The translations under genes were made by a program, and so were the position numbers. A DNA stretch of 64,000 bases from Pleomorphomonas oryzae DSM 16300 (GTDB lineage Bacteria; Pseudomonadota; Alphaproteobacteria; Rhizobiales; Pleomorphomonadaceae), in contig NZ_AUHB01000010.1 in the NCBI RefSeq assembly GCF_000422965.1, positions 55,905 through 119,904 of the forward strand, read 5' to 3'. The number at the start of each line of letters is the position of its first letter. Position 1 is the first letter of the stretch. Of this stretch, positions 32,551 to 41,900 are shown piece by piece. The notes under the pieces are model-generated. The model did not search any database, was not told where the DNA came from, and saw only the letters and a list, made by a program, of their open reading frames with translations.

Positions 32551-33981
32551 TCATTCCGCTGTTACCGCAGGGGGCAGGCCCTTGCGTGTCCTGCCGGGAT
32601 CGCTGCTGGCGACCGCAATCACCATCATGATGAGGACGGCGCCGAGCGAAGCGAGGTTGACGTATTGGAACCCCTTTGCGACGGCAGCCGCCCCGGCGAT
32701 TGTTGCCGTGCCAGCGCCAGGCAGGTTGAACAAGGGCACGAGCAGGGCCAGGCCAAGCGCACTGCCCACCTGCTGGAAAGTGGATGCCAGGCCGGAAGCG
32801 ATGCCCTGGTCGCGAGCGCACACCCCGTTGGTGGCGGCGGCAAACATCATCGGGAAGGTCAGGCCCATGCCGATGCTGTAGAGCGCTAGCCCCGGGATGA
32901 GCGCGGCATAGCTCGACGCGCCGGTTGCCACCAACGCCAGGCCGACCATGCCGGCGCCGCCGACCGCGATGCCCAGGAGCAGGACGCGCCTCATCCCGAA
33001 GCGGTTGCCGAGCGGGCCGGAGGACGAGGAGGCGACGAAAATGAGCCCGTAGGGCAGGAGGTACCCGAGGCCGGTCTCGAAATCGCCGAACCCCAGTACG
33101 TCCTGGAAATAGAGGGCAAGGAAATAGAGGATCGCGCCGAAGCTGCTCGTGAAGAGCAGAGTGATGGCGAGGCCGGTTGCGAGCGTGGCACTGCGGAGGA
33201 TGTCCGGCGGCATCAGCGGGTCACGCACGCGCCGCTCGATCGCCAGGAAGGTGGCAAACAGCAGCGCCGCGCCCATGGCCGCGCCCACGATGGTCGCGGA
33301 TCGCCAGCCGAGTTCCGGCCCCTCGACAAGCGCCAGGACCAGCAGGATGACGCTTGAGGTTCCGGTCAGCGCGCCCGGAAGGTCGAAGCGGCCGCCCCCT
33401 GCGCGCCGTTGGTCGCGCGGCAGGATGATCAGCGCGATCAGACCGGCGGCGGCGCAGAGCGGCACGTTGACGAAAAAGATGGCAGGCCACCCGAAAGTCT
33501 GCGTCAGCGCGCCACCCAGCAGCGCGCCGAGCGCCATGCCGCTGCCGCCGACACCCGCCCAAACCGACAGGGCGCGGTTGCGCTGGGCGCCCTCCTCGAA
33601 CATGGTCGCGATCAGCGAGAGGGTTGCCGGAAACAGCGCTGCGCCACCCAGCCCCTGCACGCCCCGGGCCGCGATCAGCACCGCGGGATCCGACGCGAGC
33701 CCGCCGACGGCCGACGCCAGGGCAAACAGCGCCAGCCCGAAGAGGAACATCCGCCTCCGGCCGAGCAGGTCGCAGCAGCGGCCGCCGAGAAGCAGCAAGC
33801 CGCCATAGGGCACGACGTAGCCACTGACAATCCACTGCATCGTCTGGCTGGAGAAATGCAGTTCGCGGGCGATCTCTGGAAGCGCGACGAAGACGATCGT
33901 GTAGTCGAGTGAGATGATCAGATGCGCAAATGCGAGAAGCCCGAGCGCAAGGCGCTCCCTGGGCAGGTTCCGTGTCGGCAC
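32551..33981 (-). CDS. MFS drug exporter, DHA2/EmrB-QacA type
   Basis: A 476-residue transporter with about 14 membrane helices. Motif A-like GGRCCDLLGRRRMFLFG and motif C-like GVGGSGMALGALLGGAL are both visible. It should export lipophilic compounds using the proton gradient. It starts with GTG (33981) six bases after AGGAGG. It is divergent from a LysR regulator 121 bp away and followed by the methyltransferase. Confidence 0.9.
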   Translation of the reverse strand: MPTRNLPRERLALGLLAFAHLIISLDYTIVFVALPEIARELHFSSQTMQWIVSGYVVPYGGLLLLGGRCCDLLGRRRMFLFGLALFALASAVGGLASDPAVLIAARGVQGLGGAALFPATLSLIATMFEEGAQRNRALSVWAGVGGSGMALGALLGGALTQTFGWPAIFFVNVPLCAAAGLIALIILPRDQRRAGGGRFDLPGALTGTSSVILLVLALVEGPELGWRSATIVGAAMGAALLFATFLAIERRVRDPLMPPDILRSATLATGLAITLLFTSSFGAILYFLALYFQDVLGFGDFETGLGYLLPYGLIFVASSSSGPLGNRFGMRRVLLLGIAVGGAGMVGLALVATGASSYAALIPGLALYSIGMGLTFPMMFAAATNGVCARDQGIASGLASTFQQVGSALGLALLVPLFNLPGAGTATIAGAAAVAKGFQYVNLASLGAVLIMMVIAVASSDPGRTRKGLPPAVTAE

Positions 33982-34058
33982 AGATGGCCTCCTTCATGTC
34001 CGATGTGGGATTGGCAGCTCTGTTCCGCCTTGTTAAGCCAACTTGCGCGGACCGGAAG

Positions 34059-34076
34059 GCATACATATTCGTATGC
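34059..34076. promoter_or_regulatory. Palindrome between MFS and LysR genes
   Basis: GCATAC-ATATTC-GTATGC, 18 bp with perfect 6-bp arms, lies 27 bp before the LysR start and 78 bp before the MFS start. It is probably the LysR site controlling both. Confidence 0.65.
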
Positions 34077-34102
34077 AGGTCATTCACTCACGAAGGTGCG
34101 AG

Positions 34103-34978
34103 ATGGACTGGGACGATCTGCGATATATTCATGCGATCGCGCGGCACGGTTCGCTGGGGCGTGCCGCCAAGGCGCTGGGCACAACACAGCCAACCGTCGG
34201 CAGGCGGCTGGCAGCCGCCGAGGCCCGCCTAGGGGTCAAGCTCTTCGAGCGCACGCTGAACGGACTGCAGCCAACGGAGCTCGGTGCGGCGCTTGCCGAG
34301 AACCTGGACCAGATGGAGGCGTGCGCGCTCGGGGTGGAACGGCGGATCGCGGCGCGCGACACCGGGCTGCAAGGCTCGATCCTGGTCACCACCCTGGACT
34401 GGCTTGGCGACAGGATCGTCGCGCCCACCGCGGCGGCCTTCGGTCGGTTGCATCCGCTGGTTTCGGTCGAGGTCGTCAATGATCCCCGCCTGGTCAACCT
34501 CTCCCGCCGGGAAGCCGACATAGCCATCCGCTTTCTGCCCTTCGACAAGGAAGATCTCTACGAGCGTCGCATAGCCGATGTGGCCTACGGGCTCTACGCC
34601 TCCCATGCCTTCCTGGAGAAACTCGGCCCGCCCGATTTCGAGGCTGGCTGCGAGTGCCACCCAATCATCACGCTGCACGAGGGAGCGGCAAGAGTGTGCC
34701 AGGCCGACTGGCTGCTGCGCCTCGCCCCCAGGGCGCCGATCGCGCTCAGAGCATCGGGCATGCACGGGCAGATGTGGGCAGCCGAGGAGGGACACGGGAT
34801 GGCGGCGCTGCCTAGGGTGCTGGGGGACGGCCGTCCGGGGCTCGCGCGGATTCCAACCCCGCTTCCCGAGCCAAGCCAGGGCGTGCGCCTGGGGGTTCAC
34901 GCCGACATGCGCGACGTGCCCAGGATCCGCACCTTCATCGACTTCATGGCGCAAAGGCTCAGGGCCCAACCGACCTGA
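34103..34978 (+). CDS. LysR-family transcriptional regulator
   Basis: A 291-residue LysR regulator with HTH WDDLRYIHAIARHGSLGRAAKALGTTQPTVGRR at about residues 2-35. ATG at 34103 has GAAGGTGCGAG upstream and begins like other short LysR proteins; earlier in-frame starts are rejected because the palindrome would then be inside the gene. The divergent MFS/methyltransferase unit is its likely target. Confidence 0.9.
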   Translation: MDWDDLRYIHAIARHGSLGRAAKALGTTQPTVGRRLAAAEARLGVKLFERTLNGLQPTELGAALAENLDQMEACALGVERRIAARDTGLQGSILVTTLDWLGDRIVAPTAAAFGRLHPLVSVEVVNDPRLVNLSRREADIAIRFLPFDKEDLYERRIADVAYGLYASHAFLEKLGPPDFEAGCECHPIITLHEGAARVCQADWLLRLAPRAPIALRASGMHGQMWAAEEGHGMAALPRVLGDGRPGLARIPTPLPEPSQGVRLGVHADMRDVPRIRTFIDFMAQRLRAQPT

Positions 34979-35101
34979 ACGAGCTCACGAGACCTGCCGG
35001 CCACATCGCCCCGGCCAAACGCGGGCGTATGGGGACTATCCGTAACTGCCGGCCTGCCGCTTCGCCATGCGCCGAGACAAGCCCCACCATCATCCTCCCC
35101 C

Positions 35102-35746
35102 TCACCCCCGCTCCAGTTCCCTCTCTCTCACCCTCTCGCCCGCCGCGCTGAACGAGGCGATCACCGCTTCGGCGATGGCGACGAAATGCGCTGACGGCCC
35201 ATTGGGCCCAACCGAGCGGCGGTTGACGCGCGCGCCCTCCAGGAGCAGCCCCAGCGCGTCGGCGAGGCCCTCGGCCTCGGTGATACCGGCGCTGCGGCAG
35301 AGCGCCACCAGCTTGCCGCGCTGCTCGCGCTTGAACGCTTCCACCACCAGGCGTGCCGGGTGGTCAGGCTCGGGCAGTTCGAAGGCGGCGGTGAGCAGGT
35401 CGCAGCCGCCCCCTTCCATGCTGGCGTAGGAGGCGACGGCGCGCACCCATTGGTGCAGCTTGGCGAGGGAATCTTCGGGGGTATCTTCGGGATATGTCGC
35501 GTCAAGATCGCGCCAGAACACCTCGGCCTGACCGGCGGTATCGCGCAGACACTCGGCGATCAGCTCATCCTTGGAGCCGAAATGCCGGTAGAGCGTCATC
35601 TTGTTGGTGCCCGCCTCCTCGGCGATCGTGTCGACCCCGACGCCGCGAATGCCATGCTTGCGGAACAGGAGCTGGGCCATTTCGATGATCCGCTCGCGGG
35701 GCCGCTTCATCACGCAGCCGCTCACCAATTTGTCATTCTCCATCAT
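35102..35746 (-). CDS. TetR-family repressor of the RND pump
   Basis: A 214-residue TetR regulator. The HTH is at about residues 18-60 (AQLLFRKHGIRGVGVDTIAEEAGTNKMTLYRHFGSKDELI), with a ligand domain after it. It is divergent from the RND operon, and two TTAC/GTAA inverted repeats lie between them. The start at 35746 has only AAGG at a long distance; ATG at 35743 or 35710 are alternatives. Confidence 0.9.
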   Translation of the reverse strand: MMENDKLVSGCVMKRPRERIIEMAQLLFRKHGIRGVGVDTIAEEAGTNKMTLYRHFGSKDELIAECLRDTAGQAEVFWRDLDATYPEDTPEDSLAKLHQWVRAVASYASMEGGGCDLLTAAFELPEPDHPARLVVEAFKREQRGKLVALCRSAGITEAEGLADALGLLLEGARVNRRSVGPNGPSAHFVAIAEAVIASFSAAGERVRERELERG

Positions 35747-35768
35747 GCTGAGGCGCCTTGACGCCTGT

Positions 35769-35809
35769 GTTACCGATCTGTAACTTTACGACTGTTACTG
35801 ACAGGTAAC
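35769..35809. promoter_or_regulatory. Two TetR-type operators
   Basis: GTTAC-N6-GTAAC occurs at 35769-35784 and again at 35794-35809, 25 bp centre to centre. The arms are identical and the centres differ. They sit 23 bp upstream of the TetR start and should be bound by it. Confidence 0.8.
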
Positions 35810-35880
35810 ACCCCTCCCACAAGACGTCAAGGCTAGCGCCCCTCTGGCGCGGCAATGACCTTGTACGCCCTTGGTCTAGG

Positions 35881-35998
35881 GCGTCGGACCGATGAGTGGT
35901 CCGAAGAGCGGGAAGCGGTTTTCGGGTCACCCGATGCCGCGCGGAAGACAAGGCATCGGACCGAAAAGTGGGCACCGGTTTTCGGACCATCCGATGCC
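35881..35998. repeat. Two palindromic repeats of the rhizobial type
   Basis: A degenerate copy (35881-35940) precedes a better copy at 35952-35998. The arms GGCATCGGA / TCCGATGCC enclose CCGAAAA / TTTTCGG. The same unit occurs twice at 58626-58729. These dispersed palindromes in the RND leader could form mRNA hairpins. Confidence 0.75.
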
Positions 35999-36054
35999 AA
36001 GCAAAAGACAAAGCAGCCGAATTCGTCGGCGGCTCGATGCGAAGGAGACTTGTC

Positions 36055-36252
36055 ATGAAGAAAGAACTCACTCTCGACGAACTCCTCCGCGACCCGATCG
36101 TGCTGACCGTCATGCGCGCCGATCGGGTGCATCCCGACCATCTGCGCCGCAAATTGCGGCAAGTCGGCGACCGATTCATCAACAACGTGGACGGCAAGGC
36201 GGTTCCCGCCCGGTTCACTGGCAAACCGCAAGGCGGGGCCTGCACATGGTAA
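36055..36252 (+). CDS. Small ORF coupled to the RND pump gene
   Basis: A 65-residue basic protein that starts MKKELTLDELLRDPIVLTVMRAD, then HPDHLRRKLRQVGDRF. GAAGGAGA lies nine bases before the ATG, a better ribosome site than that of the RND gene. Its last codons overlap the RND start at 36246 by seven bases, so translation is probably coupled. No family is recognised, and it may be only a leader that brings ribosomes to the pump gene. Confidence 0.6.
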   Translation: MKKELTLDELLRDPIVLTVMRADRVHPDHLRRKLRQVGDRFINNVDGKAVPARFTGKPQGGACTW

Positions 36253-39200
36253 GCTTTTTCACCGGACGTCCGATCTTTGCGTCGGCCATCGCCATCATCA
36301 TGGTGCTGGCCGGCGCCATTTGCTATGTGCTGCTGCCGGTCGCACAGTTCCCCGAGATATCGCCGCCGCAGGTGGTGGTCTCCGCCCATTACCCCGGCGC
36401 CGGCGCCCAGGTTGTCGCCGACACGGTGACCACGCCGCTGGAGCAGCAGATCAACGGCGTCGAAGGCATGACCTACATGTCCTCGACCAGCTCCAACGAC
36501 GGCTCGTCGACCATCACCGTCACCTTCAACGTCGGCTATGACATCAACACCGCCGCCGTCGATGTGCAGAACCGCGTGTCGCAGGCCTCGTCGTCGTTGC
36601 CGGCCATCGTCAACCAGTCGGGCGTTTCGGTCAAAAAGCAGAACCCCAACTTCGTGCTGATCGTCAACCTGACGTCGCCCGACCACTCGGTCGACTCGGT
36701 GGCGCTCAGCAACTACGCCGCCCTGCAGATCCTTGACCCGCTGAAGCGCGTGCCGGGCGTCGGCGACGTGCAGGTGTTCGGCGAGCGCCGCTATTCCATG
36801 CGCATCTGGCTAAACCCCGACAAGCTCGCCAACCTCGGGCTCACCGCCGTCGACGTGCAGCAGGCGATTTCCGAGCAGAACGTCCAGGTGGCCGCCGGCA
36901 AGATCGGCCAGGCGCCCGCCCCCACCGGCACCGCCTTCGAAATGCAGGTCAACGCCATCGGCCGCCTCAGCACGCCCGAGGAATTCGGCGAGATCGTCGT
37001 GCGGGCCGATGGGCCAAGCGGCGCCGTGGTGCGCCTCAAGGACGTCGCCCGCATCGAGCTAGGCGCGCTGCAGTATTCGTCCTCCGCCTTCTTCGGCAAG
37101 GACCCCACCGTGGTGCTGGGCGTATTCCAGATGCCGGGCTCCAACGCGCTCGCCCTGCAGGCCGGCGTCAAGGCCAAGATGGAGGAGCTGTCCAAGCGCT
37201 TCCCGGCCGGCATCTCCTACGCCATGCATTACGACACCACCCGCTTCGTGCAGGCGGCGATGGACGACGTGCTGAAGACGCTCGGCGAGGCGCTGGTGCT
37301 GGTCATCGCCGTGGTCTTCATCTTCCTGCAGAGCTGGCGCACCACCGTCATCCCGGCCATCGCCATTCCGGTGTCGCTGATCGGCACGCTGGTGGTGATG
37401 GAGCTGATGGGCTTCTCGCTCAACATGCTCAGTCTATTGGGCATGGTGCTGGCCATCGGCCTTGTGGTCGACGACGCCATCGTCGTGGTGGAGAACGTCG
37501 AACGCCAGATCGAGGCCGGCCTCAAGCCGCTCGCCGCCACACGCAAGGCAATGAGCGAGGTGACCGGGCCGATCATCGCCACCACGGCGGTGCTGATGGC
37601 GGTGTTCATCCCCGTCGCCTTCATCCCCGGCGTCACCGGCCAGCTCTACAACCAGTTCGCGCTCACCGTGGCGATCTCCGTCGGCATCTCCGCCTTCAAC
37701 TCGCTGACGCTGAGCCCGGCCCTGTCGGCCGCCTTCCTGCGCCATCAGGGAGCGACGCGCTTCCCGCCGTTCCGCTGGTTCAACGCTGCCTTCCATTGGA
37801 TGTCGCACGCCTATGCCTCAAGCGTCGGCTTCCTGGTGAAGCTGCGCTATGTGGTGCTGGCGCTGTTCGTCGTGGCGATCGGCACCACCTACTGGCTCTG
37901 GAACCGCATTCCCTCCACCTTCCTGCCGGTGGAAGACCAGGGCTATTTCTTCGTGGTCGTCCAGCTGCCCGACGGCGCCTCGCTGGAACGCACCAACAGG
38001 GTGGCCGAGCAGGTGCGCGACATCCTGGAAAAGACGCCGGGTGTCGACATCGTCGGCGCCATCTCCGGCCTCAACTTCCTGACCTCGGCGGCCCAGTCCA
38101 ACTCGGCCGTGGAGTTCGCCATCCTTAAGCCTTGGGAAGAGCGCGGGCCGGAGCAGAACGCATCGAAAATCGTCGAGGAAGTTCGTCCCAAGCTCCTCGG
38201 CATCCCCGACGCCTTCGCCCTCTCCTTCGATCCGCCGTCCATCCCCGGTCTCGGCGCCACCGGCGGCTTCGAATTCCAGGTGAAGGACCTGACCGGCCAG
38301 GGCAGCCAGGCGCTGAACGACGCGACGCAGGCCCTGCTTGCCGCCGCCCGCCAGCAGCCCGAACTGAACGCCCGGCAGATGTTCTCGAGCTTCGGCACCT
38401 CGACGCCGCAGTTCATCTACGACCTCGACCGCAACAAGGCCAAGCTGCTCGGCCTCAACCTGCCGGACATCTTCAACACGCTGCAGATCTATCTCGGATC
38501 GCTCTACGTCAACGACTTCAACCTGTTCGGCCGCACCTTCCGCGTCACCTTGCAGGCTGATCAGGACGCCCGTTCGGCGGCCACCGATCTGACGCGCCTC
38601 TACGTCCGCAACAACACCGGCGGCATGGTGCCGCTGTCCACCCTCGGCGAACTGAAGCCCACCGTGGGCCCGGAAACGGTGCCGCACTACAACTCCAACG
38701 CCTCGGCGCTGATCAACGGCGGCCCTGCCCCCGGCTTCTCCTCGGGCCAGGCGATCGCCGCCATGGAGCGGGTGGCCGGGCAAGTGCTGCCGCGTGACTT
38801 CGGCTACGAGTGGACGGGCATCACCTTCCAGGAGCTGAAGGCCGGCTCGGCGGCAACGATCGTGTTCGGCCTTGCCCTCGTGTTCGTCTTCCTGATCCTG
38901 GCGGCGCAATACGAGAGCTGGACCATGCCCTTCGTGGTGCTGCTCACCGTGCCCTTGGCGCTGCTCGGCGCCATGGGGGCCATCAACCTGCGCGGCATGC
39001 AGATCGACGTCTACTCGCAAATCGGCTTCGTCATGCTGATCGGCCTCGCCGCCAAGAACGCCATCCTGATCGTCGAGTTCGCCAGACGGCGGCGCGAGGA
39101 AGGGGTTGGCATCATCGAGGCGGCGAAAGAGGCGGCGCGCCTGCGTCTCCGCCCGATCCTGATGACGGCGTTCGCCTTCATCCTCGGCGCGGTGCCGCTG

Positions 39201-39440
39201 ATGTTCGCCACCGGCGCCGGCGCCGCCAGCCGGCAGTCGCTGGGCACCGCCGTGGTCGGCGGCATGCTGGCGGCCACCGTGCTGACGCTGATCTTCACCC
39301 CCGTGTTCTACGTGGTGATCGAGCGCCTCAGGGAGTGGATGAACCCCGCTGCCAGCCACGACGCCCACGCTCACCACGCCCCCCATCCCGTGGCCGCCAA
39401 CGAGGAAGATGACATCGACCTCGCCAAGGCGGCCGAGTGA
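36246..39440 (+). CDS. RND multidrug efflux permease (AcrB/HAE1 type)
   Basis: A 1064-residue inner-membrane pump, the usual HAE1 length. The start MVSFFTGRPIFASAIAIIMVLAG is the first helix. The proton-relay pair Asp409-Asp410 lies in IGLVVDDAIVVVENVER, and the C-terminal repeat has GLAAKNAILIVEFA. It trimerises and exports drugs through an adaptor and an outer-membrane factor. A longer upstream frame (from 35892) runs through the palindromic repeats and is rejected. The permease-then-adaptor order is the reverse of the common order, and no outer-membrane factor is encoded here. Confidence 0.95.
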   Translation: MVSFFTGRPIFASAIAIIMVLAGAICYVLLPVAQFPEISPPQVVVSAHYPGAGAQVVADTVTTPLEQQINGVEGMTYMSSTSSNDGSSTITVTFNVGYDINTAAVDVQNRVSQASSSLPAIVNQSGVSVKKQNPNFVLIVNLTSPDHSVDSVALSNYAALQILDPLKRVPGVGDVQVFGERRYSMRIWLNPDKLANLGLTAVDVQQAISEQNVQVAAGKIGQAPAPTGTAFEMQVNAIGRLSTPEEFGEIVVRADGPSGAVVRLKDVARIELGALQYSSSAFFGKDPTVVLGVFQMPGSNALALQAGVKAKMEELSKRFPAGISYAMHYDTTRFVQAAMDDVLKTLGEALVLVIAVVFIFLQSWRTTVIPAIAIPVSLIGTLVVMELMGFSLNMLSLLGMVLAIGLVVDDAIVVVENVERQIEAGLKPLAATRKAMSEVTGPIIATTAVLMAVFIPVAFIPGVTGQLYNQFALTVAISVGISAFNSLTLSPALSAAFLRHQGATRFPPFRWFNAAFHWMSHAYASSVGFLVKLRYVVLALFVVAIGTTYWLWNRIPSTFLPVEDQGYFFVVVQLPDGASLERTNRVAEQVRDILEKTPGVDIVGAISGLNFLTSAAQSNSAVEFAILKPWEERGPEQNASKIVEEVRPKLLGIPDAFALSFDPPSIPGLGATGGFEFQVKDLTGQGSQALNDATQALLAAARQQPELNARQMFSSFGTSTPQFIYDLDRNKAKLLGLNLPDIFNTLQIYLGSLYVNDFNLFGRTFRVTLQADQDARSAATDLTRLYVRNNTGGMVPLSTLGELKPTVGPETVPHYNSNASALINGGPAPGFSSGQAIAAMERVAGQVLPRDFGYEWTGITFQELKAGSAATIVFGLALVFVFLILAAQYESWTMPFVVLLTVPLALLGAMGAINLRGMQIDVYSQIGFVMLIGLAAKNAILIVEFARRRREEGVGIIEAAKEAARLRLRPILMTAFAFILGAVPLMFATGAGAASRQSLGTAVVGGMLAATVLTLIFTPVFYVVIERLREWMNPAASHDAHAHHAPHPVAANEEDDIDLAKAAE

Positions 39441-39453
39441 CCGGAGTTCCGCC

Positions 39454-40656
39454 ATGTCTTTTCTAACAAGACGCCCCATCGCCTCTCTCTTCACCCTTGT
39501 GGTGATCGCCGGCGGTGCCAGCCTGTTCCACCCGGCCGTGCGCAACTACGCCCTGAATACCCTGCACGTTCAGGACTTCTTCGCCACCCCGGCGGCGGCC
39601 ACCGCCGCGCCGCCGGCGCCCCAGGCCATGCCGGTGCCGGTGGCGAAGGTGGAGAAGCGCACGCTGCCGGTCTATCTCGACTATCCCGCCCGCACCGAGG
39701 CCATCCAGTCGGTGTCGCTGCAGGCCAAGGTCACCGGCTTCCTCAAGGAGCAGGTCGCCGCCGACGGCGCCGACGTGAAGGCCGGCGACGTGCTCTATCG
39801 CATCGACGACCGCGACGCCCAGACCGCGCTCGACACGGCCAAGGCGCAGTTGCAGCGCGACACCGCCCAGGTGGAATACACGCGCTCCAACCTCGACCGC
39901 GGCCAGGAGCTGTCGCAGAAGGGCTTCCTCGCCAAGGATACCTACGACCAGCGCTCCAGCGCGCTGCTGCAGGCCCAGGCGTCGATCGGCATCTCCCAGG
40001 CCGCCGTGCGGGCGGCCGAACTCGACATCGATCGCTCGACCATCCGCGCGCCCTTCGCCGGCCGCCTCGGCCGCAGCGCCGCCTCGGTCGGCACGCTGGT
40101 CTCTTCGGGCAACACCGTGCTCAACACGCTGGTGCAGCTCGACCCGATCTACGTAACCTTCAACCCCTCCGAGAAGGAACTCGCCGCCATCAAGACGGCG
40201 TTGGCCAAGGGTGAGGTCTCCGCCGACATCAGCCTCGCCGGTGCCGAGGGCACCGACGCCGGCAAGCACTATCCCGGCAAGCTGACCTTCATCGACAACC
40301 GGCTCGACCAGTCGACCGGTACGGTGGCCGCCCGCGCCACCATCGCCAACGCCGCCTTCGACCTGTTGCCCGGCCAGTATGTCCACCTCCGCCTCAGCGT
40401 CGGCAGTGAGCCAGACGTGCTGATGGCGCCGCAGGTGGCCCTCGGCTCCAGCCAGCTCGGCAAGTTCGTCTTCGTGGTCGGCAAGGACAGCAAGGTCGAA
40501 CAGCGCATGGTCCAGATCGGCCGCACCGACGGCGACCAAATCGCCATCCTCTCCGGCCTCACGGAGAACGACCTGATCATCTCGGGCAACCTCCAGAAGA
40601 TCTGGCCGGGCGTGCCGGTTGCGCCGCTGCCGCCTGAGAAGGTGGCGATGAAGTGA
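39454..40656 (+). CDS. RND periplasmic adaptor (HlyD/AcrA type)
   Basis: A 400-residue membrane-fusion protein. An N-terminal membrane anchor (about residues 8-30) and an Ala/Pro-rich linker come first. The lipoyl half-motifs SVSLQAKVTGFLKEQVAADGADVKAGDVLYRID and STIRAPFAGRLGRSAASVGTLVSSG flank a coiled-coil hairpin (about residues 128-185). It bridges the pump to an outer-membrane channel. It starts 13 bp after the pump stop. Confidence 0.93.
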   Translation: MSFLTRRPIASLFTLVVIAGGASLFHPAVRNYALNTLHVQDFFATPAAATAAPPAPQAMPVPVAKVEKRTLPVYLDYPARTEAIQSVSLQAKVTGFLKEQVAADGADVKAGDVLYRIDDRDAQTALDTAKAQLQRDTAQVEYTRSNLDRGQELSQKGFLAKDTYDQRSSALLQAQASIGISQAAVRAAELDIDRSTIRAPFAGRLGRSAASVGTLVSSGNTVLNTLVQLDPIYVTFNPSEKELAAIKTALAKGEVSADISLAGAEGTDAGKHYPGKLTFIDNRLDQSTGTVAARATIANAAFDLLPGQYVHLRLSVGSEPDVLMAPQVALGSSQLGKFVFVVGKDSKVEQRMVQIGRTDGDQIAILSGLTENDLIISGNLQKIWPGVPVAPLPPEKVAMK

Positions 40657-40699
40657 GGGGCTGAGGCCTGAGTGCTTCGCTGGAGATTATGAACGACCG

Positions 40700-40740
40700 A
40701 CCGCCGCCGCCTCAAGATAGGTCGGCGGCGGTGGTGTTTT
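40700..40740 (+). terminator. Terminator of the RND operon
   Basis: ACCGCCGCCG (40700-40709) and CGGCGGCGGT (40723-40732) form a perfect 10-bp stem, followed by GGTGTTTTT. Confidence 0.7.
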
Positions 40741-40786
40741 TGAAGGAGGAGCTTGTTGCCAAATACGGGGGGCCTGCATTCTGGCG

Positions 40787-41731
40787 CTAAGCAGAGGGCA
40801 TAGCCGCTCCCTGAAGAACAAAAGTTGGCGCCGGAGGCGGAACCTGTTTAACAAACGCATTCCCAAAGTAATTTTCTATAATCTTGAATGCAGCGGAATT
40901 TGTAAGCGTGTGCATAAAGCAATGATGAAGCGTCAGAACTAGATCTTGGAATTTCTGGTCTTTTTCCATTATCTCGACATTAAGCCCCATTTCGAGACAC
41001 TCCTCGACATGAAAGTGCTTATCATGGGCTTTATTTTCGTGGAAATCCAACAATCTTGCAGTTATTGCGTTGGCCTTGGCTTCCGCATCAGGCGCTCCAC
41101 TAAACATATTCTTTGCTAAGCATTCGCGGACGAAATTTTCTGTCCACGCAATCGCGTAGTCGCACTGCTGCAAAAAAGTCGGGTGTAGCTGTTGAAGTAT
41201 TGGGGCCCACGCCGGAGCAGCGCGGGGGTTTTCAAGTATCTCTTTGTAGGCTTTCTCAAATTCAGCTTTCGTTGCGAAGGCTGGAATGCCATTCATCTGA
41301 GGATCGGTCGGCCCAATATTGGACTGTCGTCCCATAACAATAGACTTGCAAGAACAAGCTATTATTGTACCGGCGGACATAGAAATTTGAGGGATGATTG
41401 CGCGAATGTCAGAGCCAAAAATTGAATGGAGATAGTGTATTATGGACGCGGTAGGCGCAATACCGCCTCCCGGCGTATGCAAAACTAAATCCAGTCCTCG
41501 GTCCTTGGGCAGACCGTGGACACAAAGCATGAACCCGTTCTTATCTTCATCGTTTATTTCAGTTCCGACGACCCTTTTGGTCAGCCAGCCTGAGTAGTAG
41601 GCTATGGTTGGCCTTCCCGTATACTCATGAAGCGCTCGCAAATACTTACGCCGCACGGTATCGAAAGCTGACATATCGCCAGCTTGAAGCCCATCATTAA
41701 TTTCCTGAAGGACTTGTGCCCAATTTGGCAT
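40787..41731 (-). CDS. SDH-family Clp-fold serine proteinase
   Basis: A 314-residue protein of the serine-dehydrogenase-proteinase (SDH_sah, Clp/crotonase-fold) family. LVLHTPGGGIAPTASIIHYL is the oxyanion-hole region, ISMSAGTIIACSC holds the probable nucleophile Ser, and NIGPTDPQM follows. No signal peptide is seen, so it is probably cytoplasmic or membrane-associated. It is visibly lower in GC than its neighbours, which suggests transfer. The ribosome site is poor, and its start overlaps the preceding small ORF by 35 bases, so translation is likely coupled. The substrate is unknown. Confidence 0.85.
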   Translation of the reverse strand: MPNWAQVLQEINDGLQAGDMSAFDTVRRKYLRALHEYTGRPTIAYYSGWLTKRVVGTEINDEDKNGFMLCVHGLPKDRGLDLVLHTPGGGIAPTASIIHYLHSIFGSDIRAIIPQISMSAGTIIACSCKSIVMGRQSNIGPTDPQMNGIPAFATKAEFEKAYKEILENPRAAPAWAPILQQLHPTFLQQCDYAIAWTENFVRECLAKNMFSGAPDAEAKANAITARLLDFHENKAHDKHFHVEECLEMGLNVEIMEKDQKFQDLVLTLHHCFMHTLTNSAAFKIIENYFGNAFVKQVPPPAPTFVLQGAAMPSA

Positions 41732-41900
41732 TTTTCAACACACCCTCGTTCGATTGGTCGTGCGAGGGATATGGCGTGGTGGTGCAAGCGCTGAGGCAGC
41801 CAACGTCATCAAAACCAAACGTCTGCATCGCGCGCAGCTCAAGTGGCTTTCCGAGAACACCCATAGTCTGAAGGTTCTCATACATTTCGACGAGCTTCAT
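41697..41900 (-). CDS. Small ORF upstream of the Clp-fold proteinase
   Basis: A 67-residue ORF that starts MKLVEMYENLQTMGVLGKPLE. AGGGGGA lies six bases before the ATG, the strong ribosome site that the protease gene lacks. It overlaps the protease gene by 35 bases in another frame. No family is recognised. It could be a substrate, an inhibitor or only a leader peptide. Confidence 0.5.
   Translation of the reverse strand: MKLVEMYENLQTMGVLGKPLELRAMQTFGFDDVGCLSACTTTPYPSHDQSNEGVLKNAKLGTSPSGN

Noticed and set aside
35892..36245. N-terminal extension of the RND pump
   Set aside because: The extension translates the palindromic repeats into arginine-rich sequence; pump homologues start at the first membrane helix.
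37818..39545. 575-codon antisense frame in the RND pump gene
   Set aside because: The RND permease is unmistakable; the antisense frame is low-complexity His/Gly/Arg-rich.
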